A DNA stretch of 64,000 nucleotides from the NCBI RefSeq assembly GCF_900142525.1, contig NZ_FRBD01000012.1, positions 1 to 64,000 of the forward strand. The letters run 5' to 3'. The position numbers and the translations under genes were made by a program. The notes beneath the pieces are model-generated. The model was not told the origin of the DNA and made no database searches. It worked only from the letters and a program-made list of their open reading frames with translations. Within the stretch, counting starts at the first letter, position 1. The number at the start of each line of letters is the position of its first letter. Shown here in pieces: positions 23,284 through 32,409 of the stretch. The stretch is from Xylanibacter ruminicola. GTDB lineage: Bacteria; Bacteroidota; Bacteroidia; Bacteroidales; Bacteroidaceae.

Positions 23284-24104
23284 TGACCTTTAGTATTTTT
23301 ATCAATTGTTTGCTGATAGCAGTTTTTGTATGGCTTTATGTCAGACGCAGACAACCTAAGCCATGTTCTGCCGTGAAGAGCAGAATACTATTGGTTGGAA
23401 TGGATAAGGATACTGAAGTTGATCTGAAGGCATGTCTGCAAAAAGAATATGATTTAGTCTTTGTGAAAAATGCCCAACAGGCCATCAGTACAATCGACAA
23501 TATTCAGATAGACCTTGTTATTTCAGAATTCCTGATGCAAGAAATGAGTGGCGATGAATTCTGTCATGCCATCAGGGAAAAAACAGGAGCAAGTACGATA
23601 CCTGTGGTATTCCTGTCGTCATTGTCTCATAGTGCAGATATCGTTTATGGTCTGGAGGCTGGTGCCAGGGACTATATCACAAAACCTTACGACACAACCA
23701 TCTTGAAGGCAAGAATAGGTATCGTGCTTAATGAAAAGCGAGATGACGGCTCGCATCCTGAGGGGGTTCAGACGGTGAAAGATTCGCGTGATCTGGAGTT
23801 TATACAGAAACTGGATAAGGTCATCAGAGGACAACTATCTAACAGTTACCTGCAGATTAATGATATCTGTAAGGAGATGGGAATGAGTAGAACTGCCATG
23901 TTTACCAGAGTTAAAAGCGTAACAGGACATAGCCCCAACGACTATCTGCGGATCTACCGGCTTAACGAGTCGAAAAGACTGTTAGAGGCTAAGTTATGGA
24001 CAATTGCAGAGGTTGCTGTCAAGGTGGGGTATAATGATCCGAAATACTTCAGTACAAGTTTTAAGAAACAGTTTGGGGTCTCTCCTAGTAAAATCATTAA
24101 ATAA
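23280..24104 (+). CDS. membrane-anchored AraC-type regulator with degenerate receiver
   Basis: A 274-residue protein. One N-terminal membrane segment (residues 3-20, then VRRRQ), a receiver-like domain (about 35-150) and an AraC helix-turn-helix (about 170-274: INDICKEMGMSRTAMFTRVK, IAEVAVKVGYNDPKYFSTSFKKQFGVSPS). This is the C-terminal end of a hybrid two-component regulator without sensor or kinase. The receiver is degenerate: the phospho-acceptor position reads Glu83 (ISEFLMQEMSG rather than ISD) and the acidic pair is replaced by Gly-Met, but the TKP lysine is kept. It could be a phosphorylation-independent activator. It overlaps the GH9 gene and precedes the ROK kinase. Confidence 0.85.
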   Translation: MMTFSIFINCLLIAVFVWLYVRRRQPKPCSAVKSRILLVGMDKDTEVDLKACLQKEYDLVFVKNAQQAISTIDNIQIDLVISEFLMQEMSGDEFCHAIREKTGASTIPVVFLSSLSHSADIVYGLEAGARDYITKPYDTTILKARIGIVLNEKRDDGSHPEGVQTVKDSRDLEFIQKLDKVIRGQLSNSYLQINDICKEMGMSRTAMFTRVKSVTGHSPNDYLRIYRLNESKRLLEAKLWTIAEVAVKVGYNDPKYFSTSFKKQFGVSPSKIIK

Positions 24105-24126
24105 TCATTATAATTAATAGCAGAAT

Positions 24127-25071
24127 ATGGAAACTTATTTGGGCTTAGACTTGGGTGGAACTAAACTCCTGATAGGAGAAGTTGACAATCAAGGCACAAT
24201 TTACAACTACAAGCGTTATGACTCGGGTTATTTCAATCAGCATGTGGCTTTTGATATTATCCGTCATTCTCTGGACGACTATATTGAACAGGTAGGTTGG
24301 TACAAGGATAAGCCTGTTGCCATGGGGGTTGGACTGATAGGTCGTGTGGATTATGAACAGGGCATCTGGCAACAGATAGATCCTGAGCGCACTTATCCGA
24401 TGCCATTGGCGCAACAGTTATCAGAGGAGTATGGCATTCCTTGTTTCATAGATAATGATGTAAAAAGTGCTACCCGTGCAGAGATGTTGTGGGGAAATGG
24501 TAAGATATCTGACAATTTTCTCTATATTAATGTGGGTACAGGTATTGCAGCTGGTATGGTAATTAATGGTAAGCAGATACGGGGAAGTCACTTTAATGCT
24601 GGCGAAGTAGGACATGTAAGAGTAGGGGTACAGGTAGGCGTGAAGTGTCCTTGTGGACGTATCGACTGTGTAGAAGCTATTGCCTCTGGCATGGGATTCG
24701 ACCGTTGTGCACGTCTGCTACAGGGACAATATCCCACGTCGCTTCATATTCCCTCTGTTAATGGTGAACGTGTTGATGTGAAGGATATCTTTAAACTTTA
24801 TGGACAGGACGACCCGCTGTGCAAGGTATTGGTAGATAACGCTGCAGAGGCACTGGCTAACCTGATTATGAACCTTGTCAGGATGACTGACCCAGATACA
24901 GTTATTTTGGGCGGTGGCGTGGTAGCCGATGGTTTTATGCTGGAGCATATCGAGCATTATCTGCATCCTGTTACTATGCGTTTTGTGTCAAACGGCGTTG
25001 TGCTGACCAAACTCGATCCGAAGTTTGTTGGTTTGTTGGGTGCTGCGGCAATTTCTATGAATTCTAAATGA
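24127..25071 (+). CDS. ROK-family sugar kinase, probable GlcNAc kinase
   Basis: A 314-residue protein. ATP-binding GLDLGGTKLLIG at the N-terminus, catalytic Asp in FIDNDVKSAT, and the ROK zinc motif (GEVGHVRV ... CPCGRIDCVEAIASG). It phosphorylates a hexose in the cytoplasm. With NagB next door and GH20/GH18 enzymes in the locus, N-acetylglucosamine or glucosamine is the likely substrate, but ROK specificity cannot be read from the motifs alone. It starts 22 bases after the regulator gene. Confidence 0.88.
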   Translation: METYLGLDLGGTKLLIGEVDNQGTIYNYKRYDSGYFNQHVAFDIIRHSLDDYIEQVGWYKDKPVAMGVGLIGRVDYEQGIWQQIDPERTYPMPLAQQLSEEYGIPCFIDNDVKSATRAEMLWGNGKISDNFLYINVGTGIAAGMVINGKQIRGSHFNAGEVGHVRVGVQVGVKCPCGRIDCVEAIASGMGFDRCARLLQGQYPTSLHIPSVNGERVDVKDIFKLYGQDDPLCKVLVDNAAEALANLIMNLVRMTDPDTVILGGGVVADGFMLEHIEHYLHPVTMRFVSNGVVLTKLDPKFVGLLGAAAISMNSK

Positions 25072-25081
25072 TTGTTATGAT

Positions 25082-25840
25082 ATGATGAAGATTAGTATTG
25101 TTGGTGATGAGGCGGCATTTGATCAGGCTGCCTCGTCGCGTATTATTAGTCAGATTATTGAAAAACGAGAGAGTGTGATAGGACTTTCTACAGGCAGAAC
25201 TACAGGCAATATGCATCGTCTGGTAGTGGAACAGTATCGTAGGATGCAGTTTGACGTCAGCCGTGTTACTATCTTTGGCCTTGACGAGGTGATGAATGTT
25301 CCCCGTACATATGCCGGTGCTTGTTACACTATGCTGAAGACGGAAATCATTGATGGGCTTGAGCTTGATGATTCGCATTTCCTCATGTTACCTACCGAAA
25401 GTGAAGATTGGAATACAACATGCAAGCACTTTGAAGAGGAAATAGATAGGCGTGGCGGAATAGATCTTCTTATGCTTGGATTAGGAGAAAATGGCCATCT
25501 CGGGTTCAATCAGCCAGGTACGCCTTTTGAGAGTGTGACATGGACCTCGCAAATGAACGAAGAGTTGGAAATGCGCATCAGAAAAGAAACTCAGTTACCT
25601 TCCTGCATAGAGTTAGGAGGAGTTACTCTCGGCATTAAGAATATTATGCATGCTCGTAGAATAGTTCTTGTAGCTAAAGGGGTAAACAAAGCTGAGATTG
25701 TACGTAAAATGCTTGAAGGTCCGGTATGTACTGAAGTGCCTGCATCCATTCTGCAACTTCATCCTAATTGTGAGTTCTTGTTGGATGAGAAAGCAGCCCA
25801 ATTTGTGAAACATTTAAATCCGAATAAAAATGAAGACTGA
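25082..25840 (+). CDS. nagB: glucosamine-6-phosphate deaminase
   Basis: A 252-residue protein with the NagB fold: LSTGRTTGNMHRLV, catalytic Asp in FGLDEV, and LGLGENGHLGFNQPG. It converts glucosamine-6-phosphate to fructose-6-phosphate and ammonia. From memory, Bacteroidetes also carry a ~660-residue NagB fused to a PIG-L domain. Here NagB stands alone, while a PIG-L protein with the fusion's linker lies at 38286 in the same locus. The neighbouring ROK and MFS genes complete uptake and phosphorylation. No NagA-type deacetylase is present in the window. It overlaps the MFS gene by 11 bases. Confidence 0.88.
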   Translation: MMKISIVGDEAAFDQAASSRIISQIIEKRESVIGLSTGRTTGNMHRLVVEQYRRMQFDVSRVTIFGLDEVMNVPRTYAGACYTMLKTEIIDGLELDDSHFLMLPTESEDWNTTCKHFEEEIDRRGGIDLLMLGLGENGHLGFNQPGTPFESVTWTSQMNEELEMRIRKETQLPSCIELGGVTLGIKNIMHARRIVLVAKGVNKAEIVRKMLEGPVCTEVPASILQLHPNCEFLLDEKAAQFVKHLNPNKNED

Positions 25841-27047
25841 TAAAACTATAGAGACCAACTATATAGGACCTTTCCTAACCATGGTATTTCTTTTTCTTAT
25901 TGTAGGTTTCCTTACTACTGCTAATGGACAGTTCCAGGGACCTCTCAAGGCAGCGTTCCTTTCTGATGCTGGTAATATGAAGAATACCTTAGCCACACTG
26001 ATTACTTTTTCGTGGTTCCTGGCTTATCCCGTCTGTGGCAGTCTTGGCTCAAAATGGATTGCCTGCTATGGATATAAGGGTACGCTTATCCGTGGACTGG
26101 TAGTTATGATCGTAGGTTTGCTGCTTTTCTTTCTTTCTGCATATTTTTCTGCGTTTTTTGTCTTCCTGATAGGCTCGTTTGTGGCAGGGGCATCAGCCAC
26201 CATACTTCAGGTGGTTATTAATCCCTATCTATCTGCCTGTAGTGTGAAGGGTACCCAAGCTGTACAACGTTTGGCTATCGGTGGGACAGCCAACTCTGTA
26301 GGAACGACTGTTGCTCCTTATTTTGTGTCGGGCATTGTATTTGGCGGATTAGCTTTGGAGGATGTACAAGTCAGCCAACTCATGACACCCTTTCTGATGC
26401 TGATGTTTCTAGTTCTACTGATTATTATTGTTCTGCTCCGTCTCTCATTGCCAGACATTGAGGGTACCCATAACGATGCTGGTGAGAAACTGGAGAAGAG
26501 CGTGTGGTCATTCCGACATCTGAAATATGGTGTTGCGGCAATCTTCTTTTATGTGGGTTGCGAAGTGTGCATTGGTATGAATATCAACCTATATGTGACT
26601 GAAGATCAGGGACTGGATGTCTCTACGGTGACTCTGATGGCTACTCTCTACTGGGGTGGCTTATTGGTTGGTCGTCTGTTAGGTAGCACTATCAATTCGA
26701 TACATCCACGCGTTCAATTAACGTTTACTACAGTGATGGCTAGTCTGTTAGTGGTTCTGGCAATGATTATCAATAATCCATGGATACTGGTGGCTGTTGG
26801 TTTGTTCCATAGTATTATGTGGGGAGCCATTTTTACTTTGGCTGTGGCGCAGTTGGGAAAATATACGTCGGCTGCTTCTGGTGTATTCATGATAGGCGTG
26901 GTAGGTGGTGCACTCCTGCCACTCATCCAAGGTGTATTGGCAGACTGGATTGGAGACTGGCGTTGGTCGTGGAGTATCGTGCTTTTTGGTGAGTTGGTTA
27001 TGTTTTTCTATGCACAGATAGGATCCCGTATCCGTCAGACAGTTTAA
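25830..27047 (+). CDS. MFS sugar transporter, FucP/GluP-like
   Basis: A 405-residue inner-membrane protein with about 12 membrane segments, starting FLTMVFLFLIVGFLTTANGQ. The pattern of a short polar loop and 'G.LKAAF' near the first helix resembles the FucP/GluP/NagP group of sugar:proton symporters in Bacteroidales. Co-transcription with the ROK kinase and NagB points to N-acetylglucosamine uptake. Last gene before the hairpin at 27070. Confidence 0.85.
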   Translation: MKTDKTIETNYIGPFLTMVFLFLIVGFLTTANGQFQGPLKAAFLSDAGNMKNTLATLITFSWFLAYPVCGSLGSKWIACYGYKGTLIRGLVVMIVGLLLFFLSAYFSAFFVFLIGSFVAGASATILQVVINPYLSACSVKGTQAVQRLAIGGTANSVGTTVAPYFVSGIVFGGLALEDVQVSQLMTPFLMLMFLVLLIIIVLLRLSLPDIEGTHNDAGEKLEKSVWSFRHLKYGVAAIFFYVGCEVCIGMNINLYVTEDQGLDVSTVTLMATLYWGGLLVGRLLGSTINSIHPRVQLTFTTVMASLLVVLAMIINNPWILVAVGLFHSIMWGAIFTLAVAQLGKYTSAASGVFMIGVVGGALLPLIQGVLADWIGDWRWSWSIVLFGELVMFFYAQIGSRIRQTV

Positions 27048-27069
27048 AGACATATCTCGTAGGTTTGTA

Positions 27070-27122
27070 AAATGACGTTTATTGTCTAAATGAACTATTT
27101 TAGACGATAAATGTCATTTTTT
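27070..27122 (+). terminator. long hairpin after the MFS gene
   Basis: A 21-bp stem (27070-27090 with about 27098-27118, only two G-U wobbles) and short loop, ending in a T-run. It is a strong terminator. Its near-perfect symmetry 30 bases upstream of the next -7 box also allows an operator role. Confidence 0.8.
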
Positions 27123-27147
27123 AAACCCTTTTATAGAGAATAATCAT

Positions 27148-27156
27148 CACTTTTGC
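27148..27156 (+). promoter_or_regulatory. probable -7 box of the chitin-type SusC operon
   Basis: CACTTTTGC, one base from TAnnTTTGC. It implies a leader of about 110 bases before 27270. The TCCACT sites seen before SusC-1, GH3 and GH9 are absent here. Confidence 0.45.
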
Positions 27157-27269
27157 AATCGTAATAACGGACAATAGTCTGTAAATTCAATCAGAACCTT
27201 TGCTTTATTGCATATGGGCTATCTGTATGATAAATTATTATTAACTCTAATATTTTTGTTTTTTTACTA

Positions 27270-30200
27270 ATGGGAAAGTTATGCAAACTGAGTCTCCTCT
27301 TGTTGGCATTGTTGTTGCAGGAGGTGTGTCTCGCACAAGGACTAATTGATGTGCGAGGTTGTGTTACTGACGAGCAGAACGAACCGATTATCGGAGCCAC
27401 TGTGCAGACTTTAGACAAGTCGAAAGGCACGGTGACAGATGTCGGTGGTAATTATCTTTTAGCGGGAGTTCCCAAGGGTACTACATTGGTATTCTCGTAT
27501 GTCGGCTGCAAGCCAGTGGAAAAGAAAGCAACATCTGGTTCAATGAATGTTGTCCTGTTGGCAAGTAATGAGATGCTGAACGAATTGGTCGTTATCGGTT
27601 ATGGTCAGCAGCGTAAGGTGACACTAACGGGATCTGTTTCTAATGTGAGTGGAGATGAACTTCTTAAGTCGCCGGCAGCCTCGCTCGGTAATGCACTTAC
27701 AGGTAAACTCCCAGGACTTCAGTCGGTGCAATACACCGGTGTGCCTGGCGGCGACGATCCTGTGATACGTATTCGTGGTATCGGCTCTTTTAATAGTGCA
27801 GAGCCCCTTGTATTGGTTGATGGCGTGGAGCGAGAGTTCAGCCAGATAGATCCGAATGAGGTGCAGGACATTTCTATTCTTAAGGATGCCTCGGCTACGG
27901 CTGTCTTCGGTGTGCGTGGTGCCAATGGTGTTATTCTTGTTACAACTCGTCGTGGTGAGGTGGGTAAACCCAAAATCTCGCTAACAACTTCGGCTGGACT
28001 GCAACAGATTTCCAGATTCCTTGAACCTGCTAGCTCCTATGAATATGCTGTGGCCTACAACCATGCACAGGAAGTGGAGGGAGTAGCTGAAGACGGATGG
28101 AAATTCTCTAAAGAAGCTATCCAGCATTGGAAGGATATGGATATGCCTACGGTCTATCCAAGTACCAACTGGTTTAAGTACTTGATGAACGACCACGCAT
28201 GGCAGGAACAATATAATATTAATGTGTCGGGTGGTACTGAACGTGCCCGTTATTTCGTTTCTGCCGGTATGCTTAATCAGAACGGTTTGTTTAAGACCTT
28301 CGATCAAGGTGATGATGCAAACTTCAAGTACCGTCGTTATAACTTCCGTGCCAATCTGGATGTTGATTTATCGAAGTTGAGCACACTTTCTATTGGTATT
28401 GGTGGTCGCATTGGTAGGCGCAACTCCATCGGTAATGGTGAGTACAATGGTCAGTCAGGCGTCTTCGGCGTTGAGGGGCTTCTTAACAATGGTACGCCGA
28501 TGTCAGGCTATGGCCTTGATAGTGAAGGGCGTCGAATTGTGTCCGATCCGGATCTTGTTGGCGCAGTTGGATCCGATGGCCTCGGTCTTATCTATGAGCA
28601 TGGCTATACCACTCAGCGTCAGAGTGTTGTAAACCTTGATCTTCAGTATAAACTTAAACTCGACTTCATTACCAAAGGACTTGAGTTCCGTATTAAAGGT
28701 TCCTACAATTCTGACTATACTCAGCAGAAAGCTCGTACCACAGGCGGTGGAATCAGCTACAAAGCAACCATTGCTAAGGGCGAATTTAATGAAGATGGTT
28801 CTCCAAAAATTGTCTATGTAAGGCAAGGTGACTCATGGCCTCTTGGCTATAGCGAGTCAAAATGGGGCGGTAGAAACTGGTATGCAGAAGCGAGTCTCAA
28901 CTATGCCCGCAAATTTGGTGACCACAATGTTAGTGGACTCGTGCTTTATAACGAATCCAAAAATTACTATCCTGGAGGTATATACAATTCTATTCCCCGC
29001 GGCTATGTTGGTATGGTGGGACGTGTTACCTACGACTACCAGACTAAATATATGATAGATCTCAACATGGGATATAACGGATCAGAGAATTTTGCTAAAG
29101 GCAAGCGTTTCGGTTTCTTCCCATCTGCCTCTCTTGGTTGGATTGCCTCTTCTGAAAAATTCTGGGAGCCTATCCGTAATATAATTTCTTATTTCAAGAT
29201 TCGTGGTTCTATCGGTAAAGTTGGTAATGACCAGGGAGTTGGCCGTTTCCTCTATTTGCCAGGTACATGGCAGTTCTACTCAAATAATGGTGGTGCATGG
29301 TGGACCAATGATCGTACAGGAAACTTCGGCGTCAACAATGGCTCGTTCATGTCTGGTGCACGTGAATCCACAAATGGTAACCCCGATGTTACATGGGAAA
29401 CTGCTACCAAGCAAAACTACGGCTTTGACATACATTTCTTTGGCGACCGCTTAAGTTTTGGCTTAGACCTCTTTTGGGAGGACCGCAAGAATATTCTTGT
29501 TTCTAACCAAACTACCATCGCAGGCATTTCAGCTCTTAAACCAAACTCGATCAATTTCGGTCGTGTAAAGAATCATGGTTATGAGCTTACCTTGCGTTGG
29601 GCCGATAAGATTGGCGAAGTGAGATACTCTATTGCTCCTACTTTTGCTTTTGCTCGTAACAAGATTGTTGAAATGGCAGAAGTAAAGAAAGAATTCCCCC
29701 ACATGTACCATACAGGACATCCTGTTGGACAACCTTTCGGTTACGACTTCTTTGAGTTTTATGTTCCTAATGAAACCGAAAAACACTACAAGGAAGTCTA
29801 TGGCGTTGACATGCCTGACCAACAGATTACATTACGTCCAGGTGATAGTGTGTTTGTCGACCTTACAGGCGATGGAAAAGTTGATGCCAACGATGTACAT
29901 GCCATCGGCTACAGCGATATTCCTGAGTATACAGGTAGTGTTAATGCAACGCTCAATTGGAAGAACTTCGACTTTTCTATGACTTGGGTAGGTGCCACAC
30001 ACGTCAACCGTCAACTCAGTTCATTCTATACCCCAGCTTTTGGTACTGGTAACCAGTCTATGCTCAATAAATGGGTCTACGACAATTCTTGGACTGAGAA
30101 CAACCCTGATGCCATCCTGCCACGTATCTCTCTTGAGAAATCGGCACGTGAGCACAATGGTTCCATGTCGTCTCCATGGATGGTTGATGCATCATATATT

Positions 30201-30401
30201 CGTCTGAAAAATATTGAGATTGGCTATTCGTTCCGTATACCAGGTGTGCCCATCAATAGCATTCGTGTCTATACCAATGGTTACAACCTTCTTACTTTTA
30301 CGAGTTTCAAGGCCAATGACCCAGAGGCACAAGCCGGTTATGGTAGCACGCGTTATCCTATGACACGTGTATACAACTTCGGTATCAATTTTAACTTCTA
30401 A
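27270..30401 (+). CDS. SusC-like TonB-dependent transporter (amino-sugar locus, first)
   Basis: A 1043-residue protein. Signal peptide (to CLAQ), CarboxypepD-like domain (GCVTDEQNEPIIGATV) and plug with LNELVVIGYGQQRKVTLTG and VQDISILKDASATAVFGVRGANGVILVTTRRG. A beta barrel ends YNFGINFNF. Full domain set, unlike the second SusC at 32410. It pairs with the SusD at 30413, 11 bases downstream, and should import oligosaccharides released by the GH18/GH20 enzymes. Confidence 0.94.
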   Translation: MGKLCKLSLLLLALLLQEVCLAQGLIDVRGCVTDEQNEPIIGATVQTLDKSKGTVTDVGGNYLLAGVPKGTTLVFSYVGCKPVEKKATSGSMNVVLLASNEMLNELVVIGYGQQRKVTLTGSVSNVSGDELLKSPAASLGNALTGKLPGLQSVQYTGVPGGDDPVIRIRGIGSFNSAEPLVLVDGVEREFSQIDPNEVQDISILKDASATAVFGVRGANGVILVTTRRGEVGKPKISLTTSAGLQQISRFLEPASSYEYAVAYNHAQEVEGVAEDGWKFSKEAIQHWKDMDMPTVYPSTNWFKYLMNDHAWQEQYNINVSGGTERARYFVSAGMLNQNGLFKTFDQGDDANFKYRRYNFRANLDVDLSKLSTLSIGIGGRIGRRNSIGNGEYNGQSGVFGVEGLLNNGTPMSGYGLDSEGRRIVSDPDLVGAVGSDGLGLIYEHGYTTQRQSVVNLDLQYKLKLDFITKGLEFRIKGSYNSDYTQQKARTTGGGISYKATIAKGEFNEDGSPKIVYVRQGDSWPLGYSESKWGGRNWYAEASLNYARKFGDHNVSGLVLYNESKNYYPGGIYNSIPRGYVGMVGRVTYDYQTKYMIDLNMGYNGSENFAKGKRFGFFPSASLGWIASSEKFWEPIRNIISYFKIRGSIGKVGNDQGVGRFLYLPGTWQFYSNNGGAWWTNDRTGNFGVNNGSFMSGARESTNGNPDVTWETATKQNYGFDIHFFGDRLSFGLDLFWEDRKNILVSNQTTIAGISALKPNSINFGRVKNHGYELTLRWADKIGEVRYSIAPTFAFARNKIVEMAEVKKEFPHMYHTGHPVGQPFGYDFFEFYVPNETEKHYKEVYGVDMPDQQITLRPGDSVFVDLTGDGKVDANDVHAIGYSDIPEYTGSVNATLNWKNFDFSMTWVGATHVNRQLSSFYTPAFGTGNQSMLNKWVYDNSWTENNPDAILPRISLEKSAREHNGSMSSPWMVDASYIRLKNIEIGYSFRIPGVPINSIRVYTNGYNLLTFTSFKANDPEAQAGYGSTRYPMTRVYNFGINFNF

Positions 30402-30412
30402 TATTCAAGACA

Positions 30413-32383
30413 ATGAATCATTATATCAAGAAATTCAAAATGAAGACTGCTGCTTTTTTATGTGCAGCTGCTACGGTGGCTATGGGGTCTCTGACTTCCT
30501 GTGTCGATGAAATCAACGTTGGAAATGGTTTCCTCGATAAGCAGCCGGGCGTTGATGTAACTTTGGATACTATTTTTGTCAAAGGAGAGAGTGCAAAGCG
30601 ATTTCTCTGGCATATGTATGGTGCTATGCACAACCCTTTTACCTATACAGGTGCAGTGTGGTATTCACACCCCGATGCCTTAACAGATATCTGCCAGTCA
30701 TACTGTGGATGGCACAATCTGGGAAAGTACTATGGTGGTGATCTCACAGAAACTGATCAGGATAATGGTGGTTTCGTCAAGTTCCCTTTCATTGCCAATG
30801 GTGACGGCAATAATCGTGCTGGCATCTGGCGTACTATTCGTGAGGGGTGGATTTTTGTTGATAACATCATGCAAGTTCCCGATTTGAGTGAATCAGAGAA
30901 GAGCCAGCTTCGTGGTGAGGCATATGTCATCATGGCATCGAGGTATCTTGATGCTTTCCGTAACTTCGGAGGCCTTCCTAAAGTCGACCGCTCATATGAG
31001 GCCGCTGATATTGTAGATGGTAAGCGTATGAGCGTAGTTGAGACTGCAGAATTTATCGACGAGCTTATTCAGGCAGCTATCGACGAGCCGGGACTTCCTT
31101 TCTATGTACAAGATCAGGCTTCTAATTCTGGTCGTCTGACCAAAGGTTCGGCTTACGGCTTGCGCGTAAAACTGTGGAATTTCGTTGCCTCACCTCTGTT
31201 CAATAGTGACCAACCGTATCTTCAATTTACTCGCAACGAGGAAAACCAGGATCTCAATCAGATATGGACTGGCGGTTACAAGCCCGAATTATGGCAGAAA
31301 GCCCTGAATGCTTGTGAGGATTTCTTTAAGGCCAATAGTTCCAACGGAGGTTACTTTGCTCTTGTACAACCAGAAGGTAACAGTGAGCAAGATTATTGCA
31401 ATGCATATCGTGCAGCTTACTGGTTCCGTGGTAATAGCGAGAAGGTGATTGAAGTTCATGCAGGTCCTGGAAATAATGCATGGAATGGTGACTGGAATGT
31501 AGAAGGTATGGATGAGTTTGGAATGGCCCTCTTCACTCTTGAATACATGGAGATGTTTGGTATGGCAGATGGCCGCAACTTCCCATATAACGATGTCTTC
31601 AATACCAACAATCCCCAAAACATAGACATCTTTGTCAATCGCGATCCACGTCTTTATGAGACAATGGTGGTAAATCGTAACAATCTTGTAGAGCAATATA
31701 ATGGGCTTTCAAGCACAGAAATATGGCAAGGGGGAAATGTAGATCAGAATTTTAACCCTCAGGTTACAGACAACCCTTGGTCTACCCGCTTGAAATTGTT
31801 CAAATACCTTCGTGACAACGGCTATGCAGCATATTATCCCACTAACTATGCTTATTTACGTATGGCTGACATCCACTTGTGTTACGCTGAGGCTCTGGCG
31901 CAGACTGGCAACCTACAGAAGGCTTGTGATGAATTAAATAAGGTTCGTGCACGCGTAGGTCTTGGCAAGGTAGAGGTGATGAATCCAGAGCTTAATCTCA
32001 CCTCAAATAAAGACAACTTTATTGAACAACTATTTAAGGAACGTGCCTGTGAATTCGGTTATGAAGACTCTCGCTGGTATGACCTCATACGTTATAAGAG
32101 GTCGGATATATTCAAGAAACAGGTACATCAGTTGCGCGTATGGCGCAAGGATGCTAACGGCAATAAGATGGATCCCGCTGACTATAATGGTGACACAAGT
32201 CTACAACCTGGTGAACCATGGCCAAACTGTATTTATGAGAAGATACCTTGCACAAATAATATCCGCGTATGGTGGAACACTGACAACCAAACAAGCAAGT
32301 GGACTGACAAGTGGTATCTTTCGCCAATTTCACGTGATGAGATTAACAAGGGCTATGGTCTGAACCAGAACCCAGGTTGGTAA
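30413..32383 (+). CDS. SusD-like lipoprotein (amino-sugar locus, first)
   Basis: A 656-residue protein, larger than most SusD proteins. Lipobox LTSC (Cys30 from 30413; Met10 at 30440 is an alternative start). RagB/SusD features are LRGEAYVIMASRYLDAFRNFGGLPKV, LRMADIHLCYAEALAQTGN, ERACEFGYEDSRWYDLIRYKRSD and the C-terminal LSPISRDEINKGYGLNQNPGW. It forms the substrate lid for the SusC at 27270. Confidence 0.94.
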   Translation: MNHYIKKFKMKTAAFLCAAATVAMGSLTSCVDEINVGNGFLDKQPGVDVTLDTIFVKGESAKRFLWHMYGAMHNPFTYTGAVWYSHPDALTDICQSYCGWHNLGKYYGGDLTETDQDNGGFVKFPFIANGDGNNRAGIWRTIREGWIFVDNIMQVPDLSESEKSQLRGEAYVIMASRYLDAFRNFGGLPKVDRSYEAADIVDGKRMSVVETAEFIDELIQAAIDEPGLPFYVQDQASNSGRLTKGSAYGLRVKLWNFVASPLFNSDQPYLQFTRNEENQDLNQIWTGGYKPELWQKALNACEDFFKANSSNGGYFALVQPEGNSEQDYCNAYRAAYWFRGNSEKVIEVHAGPGNNAWNGDWNVEGMDEFGMALFTLEYMEMFGMADGRNFPYNDVFNTNNPQNIDIFVNRDPRLYETMVVNRNNLVEQYNGLSSTEIWQGGNVDQNFNPQVTDNPWSTRLKLFKYLRDNGYAAYYPTNYAYLRMADIHLCYAEALAQTGNLQKACDELNKVRARVGLGKVEVMNPELNLTSNKDNFIEQLFKERACEFGYEDSRWYDLIRYKRSDIFKKQVHQLRVWRKDANGNKMDPADYNGDTSLQPGEPWPNCIYEKIPCTNNIRVWWNTDNQTSKWTDKWYLSPISRDEINKGYGLNQNPGW

Positions 32384-32409
32384 TTTAGTTTTAAAATATC
32401 AAGTAAGAA

